This document shows, piece after piece, positions 42,224 through 51,731 of a stretch of DNA of 64,000 nt. The notes under the pieces were generated by a model, which saw only the letters and a list, made by a program, of their open reading frames with translations, ran no database searches and was not told the origin of the DNA. Positions within the stretch are counted from its first letter, which is position 1; every line of letters starts with the position of its first letter. This DNA comes from Candidatus Thermochlorobacteriaceae bacterium (GTDB taxonomy: Bacteria > Bacteroidota > Chlorobiia > Chlorobiales > Thermochlorobacteraceae). Made by a program: the position numbers and the translations under genes. The DNA lies in NCBI GenBank assembly GCA_029263855.1, contig JAJUFC010000002.1, positions 62,001 through 126,000 of the forward strand, read 5' to 3'.

Positions 42224-45001
42224 ATGCCAACAGACAACACCCAAAAGCCGACGCTTTACTTACTCGACGCAATGGCACTGATTTATCGCGCCTACTTTGC
42301 ATTTCTGCCGCAAAAACTCACATCGAAATCGGGCGTGCCAACGGGCGCAACATATGGTTTCATCAAAACCTTGCAAGGCATCATTGAGCAATACAAGCCT
42401 GACTACCTCGCCGTCGCTACCGACACGAAAGAAAAAACTTTTCGCCACAACACCTACGTGCTCTACAAAGCCAATCGCCCTGAACCGCCTGAAGACCTCG
42501 TTCAACAGATTGATATCATCTATAAACTCATCGAAGGATATGGCGTTAAACTGCTCAAACTTCCGGGCTACGAAGCCGACGATGTCATCGGAACGCTTGC
42601 CAAACGCTACGAAGAGAGTTGCCAAGTTTTCATGATTACACCCGATAAAGACTTCTCGCAACTCGTCAGCGACAGCGTGCAAATTCTTAAACCTTCAAAA
42701 GACGACGACAAATTCGAGCAATATGGCAGAACTCAAATCCGAGAACGCTACGGCGTCTATCCCGAACAGTTCATCGATATGCTCACCTTGATGGGCGATA
42801 CATCAGACAACATTCCGGGCGTTACGGGCATCGGACCCAAAACCGCCGCGCAACTCATCAACGAATACGGCTCAATCGAGAACCTCTACAACAACATCAG
42901 CCGCATCACCAAATACAAAATGAAGCAAAACCTCCTCGATGCCAAAGAGCATCTCAAAATTGCCAAGTTCCTTGTTACCATTAAAACCGATGTGCCGCTT
43001 GATTTTTCAATCGAAGATTTCCGCATCAAACCTGCGAACATTGACGCGCTCGCGCCTCTGCTTGAAGAATTACAGATGAAACAATTTCTCTCTAAACTCA
43101 AAGCGCAACAGCCCGCCACCATTAGCAATACTGACACTGACAATGAAACGTCTTTCAACTTCGGCGCAAACATTGGCGAGAGCGTTTCGCTCACTTATCC
43201 GCACACGCTTGGCAAGTATCAGACCATCACCACACCCGAAGCCTTTGACGCACTTCTCTCTGACCTGCGCAACGCCGATGAATTTTCACTCGATACCGAA
43301 ACCACCAGCCTCGATGTTTTCAATGCTGAACTTGTTTGTCTTTCTGTTGCGATGCGTCCACACGAAGCCTTTTGCGTTTATTGCCTTGACCCATCGCTCT
43401 CGCGCGACGCTGTGCTTTCGGCTTTGAAACCCATTCTTGAAAATCCCGCTCAAAAGAAAATCGGACAAAATTTCAAATACGACTACCTCGTCTTGAAGCA
43501 ATACGGCATTGAGGTCTCGCCGATTGCCTTCGACACCATGCTTGCCAGCTACGTGCTCAATCCCGACGAAGCACATAACATGAGCGACATGGCGGCGCGC
43601 TACTTCAACTACCGCTTGATTGAATTTACCGACCTTGTTGGCACAGGGCGCAATCAAATTTCCATCAAAGATGTGCCGATTGAAAAACTTTCCGAATATG
43701 CTTGCCAAGATGCCGACGTAACGCTTCAACTCAAACAACACCTTTCAGCAGAACTTGCCAAGTCGCCTACGCTCGAGCGCGTTTTCACCGACCTTGAAAT
43801 GCCACTGTTGCCCGTTTTGGGAAGAGTGGAATGGGAAGGAATTAAAATTGATACCGAGATACTCTCTGAAATTTCAAGCGTGCTTGAATCGGAAATTGAT
43901 GCAACAGCAAAGCGAATCATCGAGGAAGCCGGAACAGAGTTCAACATTGATTCGCCCAAACAACTCGGCGAAGTCTTGTTTGAGAAAATGGGATTGCCTG
44001 CCAAGAAGCGCACCAAAACGGGCTTCTCGACCGATGTGCGCGTGTTGGAAGAACTTTCAGAAGATTATCCGATTGCATCTAAAATTTTGGAGTATCGCAG
44101 TTTGCAGAAATTAAAATCAACCTATGTCGACGCACTGCCAACGATGGTCAATCCGAAGACGGGGCGCGTGCATACCTCGTTTAATCAAAGCGTGGCAGCA
44201 ACAGGACGACTTTCCTCGACAAACCCAAACTTGCAGAACATTCCGATTCGCACCGAAGTGGGTCGGCAAATTCGCAAAGCCTTCATTCCGAGCGAGCTCT
44301 CGCGCAAATTGCTTTCTGCGGATTACTCACAAATCGAACTGCGCATCGCCGCCGAACTTTCAGGCGACGAAACCATGAAGGCGGCGTTTCAAAATGGCGA
44401 AGACATTCACCGCGCCACAGCGCGCGTCATTTTCAGCACTGACGACGTTTCCAAAGAGCAACGGCGCAAAGCCAAAGAAGTCAACTTCGGTGTGCTCTAT
44501 GGCATTCAGCCGTTTGGCTTGGCACAGCGATTAGACATTCCACAAAGCGAAGCCAAATCGCTCATTGAGCAATACAAACAAAAGTATCCGAAAATTTTTC
44601 AATACACAGAGCGCGTTTTGGAATCGGCGCGCACGCTCGGCTATGTTGAAACGCTCACAGGTCGGCGACGCTATTTTCCCGACATTCACAGCAAAAATTT
44701 CTCAATTCGAAACGCCGCCGAACGCGCCGCCATCAACACGCCGATTCAAGGCACTGCCGCCGATATGATTAAACGCGCGATGATTCAAATCGACCGCAAA
44801 CTCACAGAACGGCAACTGCGCTCGCGCATGATTTTGCAAGTCCATGACGAACTGCTTTTCGATATGCTACCCGAAGAAGAACAAGAACTCTCGCACATCG
44901 TCAAAACGGAAATGATTTCAGGCGCGCGTGCCGTTGGCATTAAAGAAGTGCCTATCGTCGTCGATATCGGCATTGGTGAGAATTGGCTCTCGGCGCACTA
45001 A
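42224..45001 (+). CDS. polA: DNA polymerase I
   Basis: All three domains are present in 925 residues. The 5'-3' exonuclease (1-300) has YLLDAMALIYRAYFAF, GYEADDVIGTLAK and TLMGDTSDNIPGVTGIGPKT. The 3'-5' proofreading domain (about 340-530) keeps the catalytic DTET motif in FSLDTETTSL, so proofreading is likely active. The polymerase domain has motif A SADYSQIELRIAAELSGD, motif B RRKAKEVNFGVLYGI and motif C QVHDELLFD. It fills gaps in repair and removes RNA primers. glmM follows after 49 bases on the same strand. Confidence 0.98.
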   Translation: MPTDNTQKPTLYLLDAMALIYRAYFAFLPQKLTSKSGVPTGATYGFIKTLQGIIEQYKPDYLAVATDTKEKTFRHNTYVLYKANRPEPPEDLVQQIDIIYKLIEGYGVKLLKLPGYEADDVIGTLAKRYEESCQVFMITPDKDFSQLVSDSVQILKPSKDDDKFEQYGRTQIRERYGVYPEQFIDMLTLMGDTSDNIPGVTGIGPKTAAQLINEYGSIENLYNNISRITKYKMKQNLLDAKEHLKIAKFLVTIKTDVPLDFSIEDFRIKPANIDALAPLLEELQMKQFLSKLKAQQPATISNTDTDNETSFNFGANIGESVSLTYPHTLGKYQTITTPEAFDALLSDLRNADEFSLDTETTSLDVFNAELVCLSVAMRPHEAFCVYCLDPSLSRDAVLSALKPILENPAQKKIGQNFKYDYLVLKQYGIEVSPIAFDTMLASYVLNPDEAHNMSDMAARYFNYRLIEFTDLVGTGRNQISIKDVPIEKLSEYACQDADVTLQLKQHLSAELAKSPTLERVFTDLEMPLLPVLGRVEWEGIKIDTEILSEISSVLESEIDATAKRIIEEAGTEFNIDSPKQLGEVLFEKMGLPAKKRTKTGFSTDVRVLEELSEDYPIASKILEYRSLQKLKSTYVDALPTMVNPKTGRVHTSFNQSVAATGRLSSTNPNLQNIPIRTEVGRQIRKAFIPSELSRKLLSADYSQIELRIAAELSGDETMKAAFQNGEDIHRATARVIFSTDDVSKEQRRKAKEVNFGVLYGIQPFGLAQRLDIPQSEAKSLIEQYKQKYPKIFQYTERVLESARTLGYVETLTGRRRYFPDIHSKNFSIRNAAERAAINTPIQGTAADMIKRAMIQIDRKLTERQLRSRMILQVHDELLFDMLPEEEQELSHIVKTEMISGARAVGIKEVPIVVDIGIGENWLSAH

Positions 45002-45050
45002 GCAACTTCCATAAACAAACTCCAACAACAAAACTAAACAGACTTTTCAC

Positions 45051-46460
45051 ATGAGTTTAATGGTAAGCATTTCAGGGGTTCGGGGCATTGTTGGCGAAAG
45101 CCTTACGCCGATTGTGCTGACAACTTACACACAAGCATTTGCCACATGGCTTTTTGAACGGCGCAACTCGGGCGAGGTGAATTTGCGCGGCAATGTGCCA
45201 ACCGTTGTTATCGGACGCGACACACGCCCAACAGGCAAGGTCATTTTGGACTATGTTCAAGGCGTGTTGATTCAATCAGGTTGTAATGTTATCAATCTTG
45301 GCGTTGCGACGACGCCAACGGTTGAGGTCGCCGTCATTGCCGAACAAGCCGATGGCGGCATGATCATTTCTGCCTCGCACAATCCGCTCGAGTGGAACGC
45401 GCTGAAACTGCTCAACAACTTGGGCGAATTTCTCACGCCCTCACAAAGCAAAGCCATGCTGGCGATTGTAGAAACGGAAGAATTTCATTCTGCAAGGTGG
45501 AACGAATTTGGAATGGCTGTTCCGCGCGAGGATTACGATGCGTTTCACATTAGGAAAGTGCTTTCGCTTCCCGAATTGGATTTGGAAAAAATCCGTCAGC
45601 GGCGATACAAAGTGCTGGTCGATGCGGTCAATGGTGCAGGCTCGCTTGTGATTCCGAACTTGTGTCGCGCGCTTGGTGTGGCGGAAGTGATTGAAATTTC
45701 GTGTAAGCCGACGGGCATTTTCCCGCGCAATCCTGAACCGATTGAAGAAAACTTAGTGGAAACACAAGGGCTAACGGCGCATTATGGCGCGGATATTGGG
45801 ATTGTCGTCGACCCCGATGTTGACCGTGTTTGTTTTATTTGCGAAGATGGTTCGCTTTTCGGCGAAGAATATACGCTTGTGGCGTGTGCCGATTTTTGGC
45901 TCACGAAAAAGAAAGGCGATGTGGTGAGCAATCTCTCGAGCAGTCGTGCGCTGGCTGATGTTGCACAAACGCATGGCGTTGGGTATCACGCCGCAAAAGT
46001 CGGTGAAGCCAATGTGATTGAAGTGATGAAATCGGTCAATGCAGTAATTGGCGGCGAAGGCAATGGCGGCGTTATTCTTCCTGATGTGCACTACGGACGC
46101 GACGCGCTTATTGGCATTGCGCTCTTTCTTGCCGCTTTTGCAGAATGGCAATCACAAAATCCAACAGGGAAACTTACCGATTTCAAAAAAACCTTTCCGC
46201 CTTATTTCATCGCCAAACATAAACTCAAACTTGACCCGAGCATAAACCTCGATGACTTGCTTGCCGAACTTGCCATCCGCTACTCGAGCGAGCGGCTTAT
46301 CACGATTGACGGCGTGAAAATTGATTTTTCGGAAAGTTGGGTGCACTTACGCAAATCCAACACTGAGCCGATTGTGCGCATTTATGCCGAAGCCAAAACC
46401 AAAGCCGACGCCGAGTCGCTTGCCAAACGCTTCGCCGATGAACTTTTGCAATGCGCGTGA
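45051..46460 (+). CDS. glmM: Phosphoglucosamine mutase (alpha-D-phosphohexomutase family)
   Basis: The 469-residue enzyme has the N-terminal ISGVRGIVGESLTP, the catalytic loop ISASHNPLEWNALK with the phosphorylated S109, the metal-binding DPDVDRVCF (about 253-261), and the phosphate-binding SNTEPIVRIYAEA near the end. The SGVRG opening and the length fit the GlmM/ManB-like group of this phylum. It interconverts glucosamine-6- and glucosamine-1-phosphate for peptidoglycan and LPS; a phosphomannomutase role cannot be excluded. It is convergent with ruvX (14-base gap). Confidence 0.85.
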   Translation: MSLMVSISGVRGIVGESLTPIVLTTYTQAFATWLFERRNSGEVNLRGNVPTVVIGRDTRPTGKVILDYVQGVLIQSGCNVINLGVATTPTVEVAVIAEQADGGMIISASHNPLEWNALKLLNNLGEFLTPSQSKAMLAIVETEEFHSARWNEFGMAVPREDYDAFHIRKVLSLPELDLEKIRQRRYKVLVDAVNGAGSLVIPNLCRALGVAEVIEISCKPTGIFPRNPEPIEENLVETQGLTAHYGADIGIVVDPDVDRVCFICEDGSLFGEEYTLVACADFWLTKKKGDVVSNLSSSRALADVAQTHGVGYHAAKVGEANVIEVMKSVNAVIGGEGNGGVILPDVHYGRDALIGIALFLAAFAEWQSQNPTGKLTDFKKTFPPYFIAKHKLKLDPSINLDDLLAELAIRYSSERLITIDGVKIDFSESWVHLRKSNTEPIVRIYAEAKTKADAESLAKRFADELLQCA

Positions 46461-46474
46461 TTCTGTAGCCGACT

Positions 46475-46912
46475 TCAAGTTTTGAGTTTCGGTCGGGTTT
46501 CCAAGTAATGTTGAAGGAAAAGCGCGGCGGCGACTTTATCGAGCCTGCCTTTGCTGTTGCGCTCTTTCTTTCCGATGCCGCTTTCAATGAGCGTTTGCAT
46601 CGCGGCTTTGGACGAGCCGAACTCACTGACTTTTTCAATCAAGAGATTTGGGAATTTTGCTTGAAGACGCGCTTCGAATTCGGCAACGACTTTCGTCATT
46701 CGGTTTGGCGTGCCGTCGCCGTTAGTGGGATTGCCGAGCAAAATTTTCTCGATACCGTCTTCTTTTTCAATCGTTGCAAGTTTTTTGTAGAGGTCAGGTT
46801 CTGAAAATGTGCCGACGCTTTGTGCGAAGAGATGCAGCAAGTCGCTTTGTGCCAGCCCGATGCGTTTGGTTCCGTAATCAATCGCCACGATGCGTCTATT
46901 AAGCCTGCTCAT
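46475..46912 (-). CDS. ruvX: Putative Holliday-junction resolvase / pre-16S rRNA nuclease (YqgF)
   Basis: The 145-residue protein has the YqgF RNase-H-like motifs: IVAIDYGTKRIGLAQSD at the start, ILLGNPTNGDGTPN in the middle, and KGRLDKVAAALFLQHYLE at the end. The conserved acidic residues are present. The family matures the 5' end of 16S rRNA in Escherichia coli, and was earlier proposed as a resolvase. Its start overlaps the stop of the HU-family gene by 4 bp, so the two are translationally coupled. Confidence 0.92.
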   Translation of the reverse strand: MSRLNRRIVAIDYGTKRIGLAQSDLLHLFAQSVGTFSEPDLYKKLATIEKEDGIEKILLGNPTNGDGTPNRMTKVVAEFEARLQAKFPNLLIEKVSEFGSSKAAMQTLIESGIGKKERNSKGRLDKVAAALFLQHYLETRPKLKT

Positions 46913-47292
46913 GAAGGTTTCTTAACTTTTGCGTCGTTGCCAAGCAGAACTTTTTTAATCTGTTTGCTTGGGCGGAAGTGCATTTTCCGACGCCTGCCTT
47001 TATACTCAACAACTTCAAGCGTGCGCGGGTCTCGAACAATGGCGCGCTCTTTCATGAATTTAACTTCAAAAACGCCGAGTCCGCGCAGTTCGATGCGCAG
47101 TTCGGGGTCAGCACTTTTGATAAGATTAGAAAGCGAATCGATTGTGGCATCGACATATTCCGACACTTCGCTCGGCTTTGCATTGAAGCGTTTTGCAACG
47201 GCTTTGTAGAGGTCGGCGCGTGTGAGGGTCTTGGATATTTTTCGCGTGTTGCTTCGTTTGCTTGGGTTGAGTTCGTTTTCTTGATTTGACAT
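46909..47292 (-). CDS. HU/IHF-family DNA-binding protein with N-terminal extension
   Basis: From ATG 47292 the product has 127 residues. A polar basic extension (about 30 residues, PSKRSNTRKISKTLTR) precedes a standard HU fold with LRGLGVFEVKFMKERAIVRD and GRRRKMHFRPSKQIKKVLLG. It bends and compacts DNA. A longer frame to 47358 was rejected because the extra residues are not HU-like and ATG 47292 gives a tidy start. The extension is unusual compared with classic 90-residue HU and may add non-specific DNA binding. Coupled to ruvX. Confidence 0.88.
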   Translation of the reverse strand: MSNQENELNPSKRSNTRKISKTLTRADLYKAVAKRFNAKPSEVSEYVDATIDSLSNLIKSADPELRIELRGLGVFEVKFMKERAIVRDPRTLEVVEYKGRRRKMHFRPSKQIKKVLLGNDAKVKKPS

Positions 47293-47388
47293 AGCGTGTT
47301 TTGTGTTTTGTTTCGATGTTTGGTCTGAAAGAACAGAGGTGATTCCAATAAAGAACAAGACGGCTTTACTCTATGAAGCGCGCTTCTG

Positions 47389-48807
47389 TCAGATGCGCTC
47401 GCCAATCAAAGTTGCGGCAGTTGTGTTTGTGATGCGCACCTTTACAAAGTCTCCCGGTTTCTCGTCGCCTGTTTTCGCGAAGACGGCGACGCGATTGTTA
47501 TCAGCTCTGCCCATCCACATTTCCGAAGAGCGTTTGCTATCGCCTTCGATTAAAATTTCATAGACTTTTCCGACCGATTCGGCGTATCGTTCAGATGAGA
47601 TGCGTTTTGTGAGCGCGACAATTTCTTGCAGGCGGCGTTGTTTGGTGGCGTCGTCGACATCGTCTTTGAGTTTTTTTGCGGCAGGTGTGTTCGGGCGTTC
47701 CGAGTAAATGAAGGTGAAGGCGTAATCGTATCGAACTTGCTCTAAGAGCGAGAGCGTTTCTTGATGGTCTTCTTCGGTTTCGGTGCAGAAGCCTGCAATG
47801 ATGTCGGTTGACAGCGCGCAGTCGGGAATTTTGGATTGAATCATCTCAATTTTCTTGAAGTAATCTTCGCGCGTGTGGTTGCGGTTCATCAATTCCAACA
47901 TTCGCGTCGAGCCTGACTGCACAGGCAGATGAATGAATTTGCAGAGATTCGGACGTTCAGCAATCGCGCTGATGAGTTCATCGGAAATGTCTTTCGGGTG
48001 CGAGGTCGTGAATCGGATTCGCATTTTCTCGTCAATCAAACTGGCGCGATACATCAGTTCAGCGAAGTTGACCTTGCCTTGTTTGTCGTTGTAGGAATTG
48101 ACGTTTTGACCTAAGAGCGTTACCTCTTTAAAGCCTTCATCGGAAAGCATTTTGATTTCGTCGAGAATCGTTTGGAACGGTCGGCTTCGCTCTCTGCCGC
48201 GTGTGAATGGCACAACACAGAACGAGCACATGTTGTCGCACCCGCGCATAATCGAGAGAAACGCGCTCACGCCTTCGCGGCGCACAGGCGTAATGTCGGC
48301 GTAAGTTTCTTCAAGCGAAAGAAACACGTTCGCGGCTTTCTGCCCCGACTCCGCAAGTTCAATCAGTTGCGGAATCGAGCGATAAGCGTCAGGTCCTGCG
48401 ATTAGGTCGACGATTTTTTCTTGCTCAAAAAGCGACTGCTTCATGCGCTCCGCCATACAGCCCAAGACGCCGACGACAAGTTTCGGGTTCCTGCGCTTCA
48501 AGGGCTTGAGTGATTGCAATCGGAAATGAATTTTTTGTTCGGCGTTATCGCGAATGGCGCAAGTGTTCAGGAAAATCACATCGGCATCGGTTTCAGAATC
48601 GGTTGTGCTATATCCGTCATGTTTCAAAACAGCGGCGACGATTTCCGAGTCGGCGAAGTTCATCTGACAACCGTAACTCTCAATATAGACCTTTCCTTTT
48701 TTCGCTTCGCCGCTTCGCTTGGACTTGGCAGCGTAGGTTTCTTCGCCCGTCGTTGCAATTTCCTTTGAGCCTTCAATGATGTTCAGGGTTGGCAATTCTA
48801 TTGACAT
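47389..48807 (-). CDS. miaB: tRNA-2-methylthio-N6-dimethylallyladenosine synthase MiaB
   Basis: The 472-residue radical-SAM methylthiotransferase has the N-terminal UPF0004 domain with cysteines in YGCQMNFADSE, FLNTCAIRDNAEQKI and VLGCMAERMK. The radical-SAM CxxxCxxC is in MRGCDNMCSFCVVPFTRGRE, and a C-terminal TRAM domain follows. It adds the methylthio group to i6A37 in tRNAs reading UNN codons. The sequence SRPF after TRGRE is typical of MiaB rather than RimO or MtaB. About 30 extra residues (polar) precede the domain. Confidence 0.96.
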   Translation of the reverse strand: MSIELPTLNIIEGSKEIATTGEETYAAKSKRSGEAKKGKVYIESYGCQMNFADSEIVAAVLKHDGYSTTDSETDADVIFLNTCAIRDNAEQKIHFRLQSLKPLKRRNPKLVVGVLGCMAERMKQSLFEQEKIVDLIAGPDAYRSIPQLIELAESGQKAANVFLSLEETYADITPVRREGVSAFLSIMRGCDNMCSFCVVPFTRGRERSRPFQTILDEIKMLSDEGFKEVTLLGQNVNSYNDKQGKVNFAELMYRASLIDEKMRIRFTTSHPKDISDELISAIAERPNLCKFIHLPVQSGSTRMLELMNRNHTREDYFKKIEMIQSKIPDCALSTDIIAGFCTETEEDHQETLSLLEQVRYDYAFTFIYSERPNTPAAKKLKDDVDDATKQRRLQEIVALTKRISSERYAESVGKVYEILIEGDSKRSSEMWMGRADNNRVAVFAKTGDEKPGDFVKVRITNTTAATLIGERI

Positions 48808-48928
48808 ATTGACTTACAGATTTGATTTAGCGCAATTTGAGAAAGGCGAAGATACGCCAATCGGTTTACTGTATCAAAAGTTCAAAGTCGCGATACGCCA
48901 CGCACCGATTTTTCGCACTCTATTTGTA

Positions 48929-49840
48929 TCAAGAAATGATAGGGTCGTGGGGCGATGCGGTTTCGCCCTTGTAGATTTTGGTGGTTGAAATTAAACCGTG
49001 CCGCATTTTGCGTTTAACCTCCTCGATTGAAAGCCCATCGCGCTCAATCCAAAGTTTTGCCGCCGTGTGTTGAAGGCTGTGGGGCGAAATGCTATCACGA
49101 TGAATCCCCGCCGATTTAAGCCAATGCTCAATGCGGTAATGGAGTGCGCGCGTCGTGAGGCGCGTATTTTGCACGCGGCGACTGTTGGTCAAAAAGAGAG
49201 GCGACGTGGGTATCACGATTTTGCGTCGCTCTAAATACGCTTCGATTTCTCGTCCTAACTCAAACGGCACTTCTGCGGTCTCGTCTTTTGCCTTTTTGCC
49301 TTTGGCTTGCACGAAAAGCACATAGTGCGTCGAGAACTTCTTCAAATCCTCAACATTGGCTTTGACGATTTCGTGAGCGCGCACGGCAGAGTCGAGCATG
49401 AGGCGAATGATGAGATAATCGCGATGGTCTTGCAGTTTCTTTGTTGGAATAATCGCGAGCAATTTTTGCACTTCCGCTTCGGTAAGCGCGCCAACCGTGT
49501 GGCTCGTCGGACGGCGATTGCCTTTCACTTTCTTTGCAGGATTTTCGCTCATCAAGCCTTGCGCCACAAAGTAATCGAGCAAGCGTCGGAGCGCGGTGAG
49601 GTAGGTTGAAACCGAGACTTGGGAGAGTTTTTTTTCTTCCATCAAATACTTCTTGTATTGCTCAATGTCTTCGGTGCGGAATTGAAACCAGTCCCTTGCC
49701 CGCGCATAATACTGCTCAAAGGTGCGCAAGGCGCGTTGGTAGGTGCCTTTGGTTTCGTCGCCTCTTTCTTTGAGATAGTCGGCGCAGAACGCTTCGATTT
49801 CTTCACCAAGGCGCGAGAGCGATAAACGCAGTGCTTTCAT
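48929..49840 (-). CDS. Tyrosine recombinase/integrase with Arg-II replaced by Gln
   Basis: The 303-residue protein has a SAM-like N-terminal DNA-binding domain (about 15-100) and a tyrosine-recombinase catalytic domain. Arg I is R154 (SAVRAHEIVKANVEDL), the beta-hairpin Lys lies near 180, the box-II His is H254, the later His is H281 and the nucleophile is Y290 (TTKIY). The expected HxLRH box reads HSLQH, so the second catalytic Arg is Gln (Q257, codon CAA). Members act in chromosome dimer resolution (Xer) or mobile-element integration. No att or dif site or phage genes are seen around it, so its role is open. Confidence 0.85.
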   Translation of the reverse strand: MKALRLSLSRLGEEIEAFCADYLKERGDETKGTYQRALRTFEQYYARARDWFQFRTEDIEQYKKYLMEEKKLSQVSVSTYLTALRRLLDYFVAQGLMSENPAKKVKGNRRPTSHTVGALTEAEVQKLLAIIPTKKLQDHRDYLIIRLMLDSAVRAHEIVKANVEDLKKFSTHYVLFVQAKGKKAKDETAEVPFELGREIEAYLERRKIVIPTSPLFLTNSRRVQNTRLTTRALHYRIEHWLKSAGIHRDSISPHSLQHTAAKLWIERDGLSIEEVKRKMRHGLISTTKIYKGETASPHDPIIS

Positions 49841-49924
49841 TGAGATTTCAAGTTGTGGATTTCAGACGCGGCGTAAGATACGGTTCTCTGACAAAACCTA
49901 TAAGGTCTTCAAAGAGCGATTGCA

Positions 49925-49932
49925 TATATTTG
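49925..49932 (+). promoter_or_regulatory. Possible TATATTTG promoter box before the PucC-like gene
   Basis: TATATTTG matches TAnnTTTG 73 bases before ATG 50005. No convincing -33 element was found at the expected distance. Confidence 0.35.
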
Positions 49933-50004
49933 CTTATCAAATTTGCCCAACAAAGTCCGCGAAGGCAAGTGAAGACAGGAGAATAACGCCGCCTTTTCGG
50001 AAGA

Positions 50005-51375
50005 ATGTCGCTACAAAAAATGAAAGTCAAACTTCAATTCGCGCTGTCCAAGTTTGCGATTGCTTGGATGTTTGCCCTCGTTACCATCAATTTCAACCGC
50101 GTTGGTGTGGTCGAGTTCGGAATTCCTGCCATTTTGATTGCCACAATGATTGGGCTGTATCCGTTCTTCGGTCCGTTTCAACCTGTTTTCGGGCGGCTTA
50201 CTGAGCGGTTTCCGCTCTTTGGCTATCGACGCAGTCCGTATTTGTTGCTTGGCATGCTGATTGGAAGCCTTTGCTTTCCGCCATTGCCAAGTGTTTTGGT
50301 CGGGATTCAGAACGGCTCAATACTCGCACTCATCGCAGGATTTTTGCTCTTCTTCATCTTCGGAACAATGATTGCTTTAATGGCAAATACCTACCTCGAT
50401 TTAATTTCTGAATGCACCAAAGAAGACGAGCGAAGCGGCGTTTTTGCTGTGGCTTGGACGGGACAAACGCTCATCATCGTGGTGTGGGCAGGCATCTTTC
50501 GTTTGCTCATGCCAACCTACTCGTTTGAATCGATGCAGATGCTTTATACACTCACGCCGTTTGTGGTCATGACACTGGCTGTGCTAAGCGTGCTCAACCT
50601 CGAGCGACGCCTCGAAGCCCATGAAATCAAGCAACTTCGGGCGAAAGCCATTTCGCTTCCGAAAAATCCCGTTCAAGAGTCGCTCCAACTTCTCACGCGA
50701 AACCCTACCGCACAAGGATTTTTTCTTTTTGTCGCACTCTGCTTCATGGGCATTTTCACACAAGATATGTTACAAGAAATTATGGGCGCGGAAGTCTTCA
50801 AGATGAGCGTCGGCGAGACGACGATTTTCCAACAGATTTTTAACGGAACGGTTGCAATCGGCATGGCACTCACCGCGATTTTCGGCGGAAAATACTTCGG
50901 CATGACCAACACTGCCGCGCTTCCCCTCTCGCAGAAAAAGCAAATCGCCACCGTCGGAGGCTTAATGGCAACGCTAAGTTTTTTAGGAATCGCCTTTGCG
51001 ATTTACATCGAGTCTCTTGCTTGGCTTTATGCCGCAATGTCATTCAACGGATTGACCATCGGCGTGTTCACCTTTGCCGCCGTTACGATGATGTCGGATA
51101 TGACAGTTGAAGGCGAGACCGGAAAATATCTCGGCATTTGGAGTTTGGCGCAAGCGATTGGATTGGGAGCATCGTTCATTGTAAGCGGCATTTTGCATGG
51201 ACTTTTCATTCAATCAAGCATGCTCGACATTGGATCGGGCTACGCCGCGATTTTCAGTATTGAGGCGGCGTTTATGCTCTGGTGCGTTTGGTCGCTCCGT
51301 CCAGCAAGCGTTGAATCATTGCGCCAACATGCTACTTCGCCTTTGGCAATCAACCCTAAACTAACGGCGAAATAA
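50005..51375 (+). CDS. BCH-family MFS transporter (PucC/LhaA-like)
   Basis: The 456-residue protein has about twelve membrane segments and the motifs of the PucC/LhaA/Bch2 branch of the major facilitator superfamily: FNRVGVVEFGIPAILIATMI near residue 30, then GYRRSPYLLLGMLIG, and FTQDMLQEIMGAEVFKMSV in the centre. In purple and green phototrophs these proteins are needed for assembly of light-harvesting or reaction-centre complexes and may move (bacterio)chlorophyll. With the chlorophyll synthase gene this makes the host a phototroph. Its 3' end overlaps that of the convergent acpS gene by 20 bp. Confidence 0.88.
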   Translation: MSLQKMKVKLQFALSKFAIAWMFALVTINFNRVGVVEFGIPAILIATMIGLYPFFGPFQPVFGRLTERFPLFGYRRSPYLLLGMLIGSLCFPPLPSVLVGIQNGSILALIAGFLLFFIFGTMIALMANTYLDLISECTKEDERSGVFAVAWTGQTLIIVVWAGIFRLLMPTYSFESMQMLYTLTPFVVMTLAVLSVLNLERRLEAHEIKQLRAKAISLPKNPVQESLQLLTRNPTAQGFFLFVALCFMGIFTQDMLQEIMGAEVFKMSVGETTIFQQIFNGTVAIGMALTAIFGGKYFGMTNTAALPLSQKKQIATVGGLMATLSFLGIAFAIYIESLAWLYAAMSFNGLTIGVFTFAAVTMMSDMTVEGETGKYLGIWSLAQAIGLGASFIVSGILHGLFIQSSMLDIGSGYAAIFSIEAAFMLWCVWSLRPASVESLRQHATSPLAINPKLTAK

Positions 51376-51727
51376 CCACCATCGCCACCGCATATTCGTG
51401 CGTGTGCGAGAGCGAGAGCGCGATTTGTTCAGGCTTAATGCCTTCAATCTCACGATTGAGTTTTAAGAAAGGTTTGCCGCTCGATTCGCGCTCGACTTCA
51501 ACATCGTGCCAATGCACTTTGGCAGAAATCCCCGTTCCAACGGCTTTCGCAAAGGCTTCCTTCGCCGCAAATCGAACTGCAATGCTTTCGTAAGGATTAT
51601 TTTTTTGGAAACAATAGCGCACTTCGGCATCGGTGAGAATGCGCCGAAAAAAATGCTCGCCGTATCGCTCACAGGATTCTTTAATACGAGCGATTTCAAT
51701 TAAATCAATGCCGATGGAAAGAGGCAT
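51356..51727 (-). CDS. acpS: Holo-[acyl-carrier-protein] synthase
   Basis: The 123-residue protein has the two AcpS motifs: GIDLIEIARI with the metal-binding Asp, and RFAAKEAFAKAVGTG. It transfers 4'-phosphopantetheine from CoA to acyl-carrier protein, switching on fatty acid synthesis. It lies 4 bases after plsC on the same strand, linking two steps of lipid metabolism, and its 3' end overlaps the transporter gene on the other strand. Confidence 0.95.
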   Translation of the reverse strand: MPLSIGIDLIEIARIKESCERYGEHFFRRILTDAEVRYCFQKNNPYESIAVRFAAKEAFAKAVGTGISAKVHWHDVEVERESSGKPFLKLNREIEGIKPEQIALSLSHTHEYAVAMVVISPLV

Positions 51728-51731
51728 AGTG

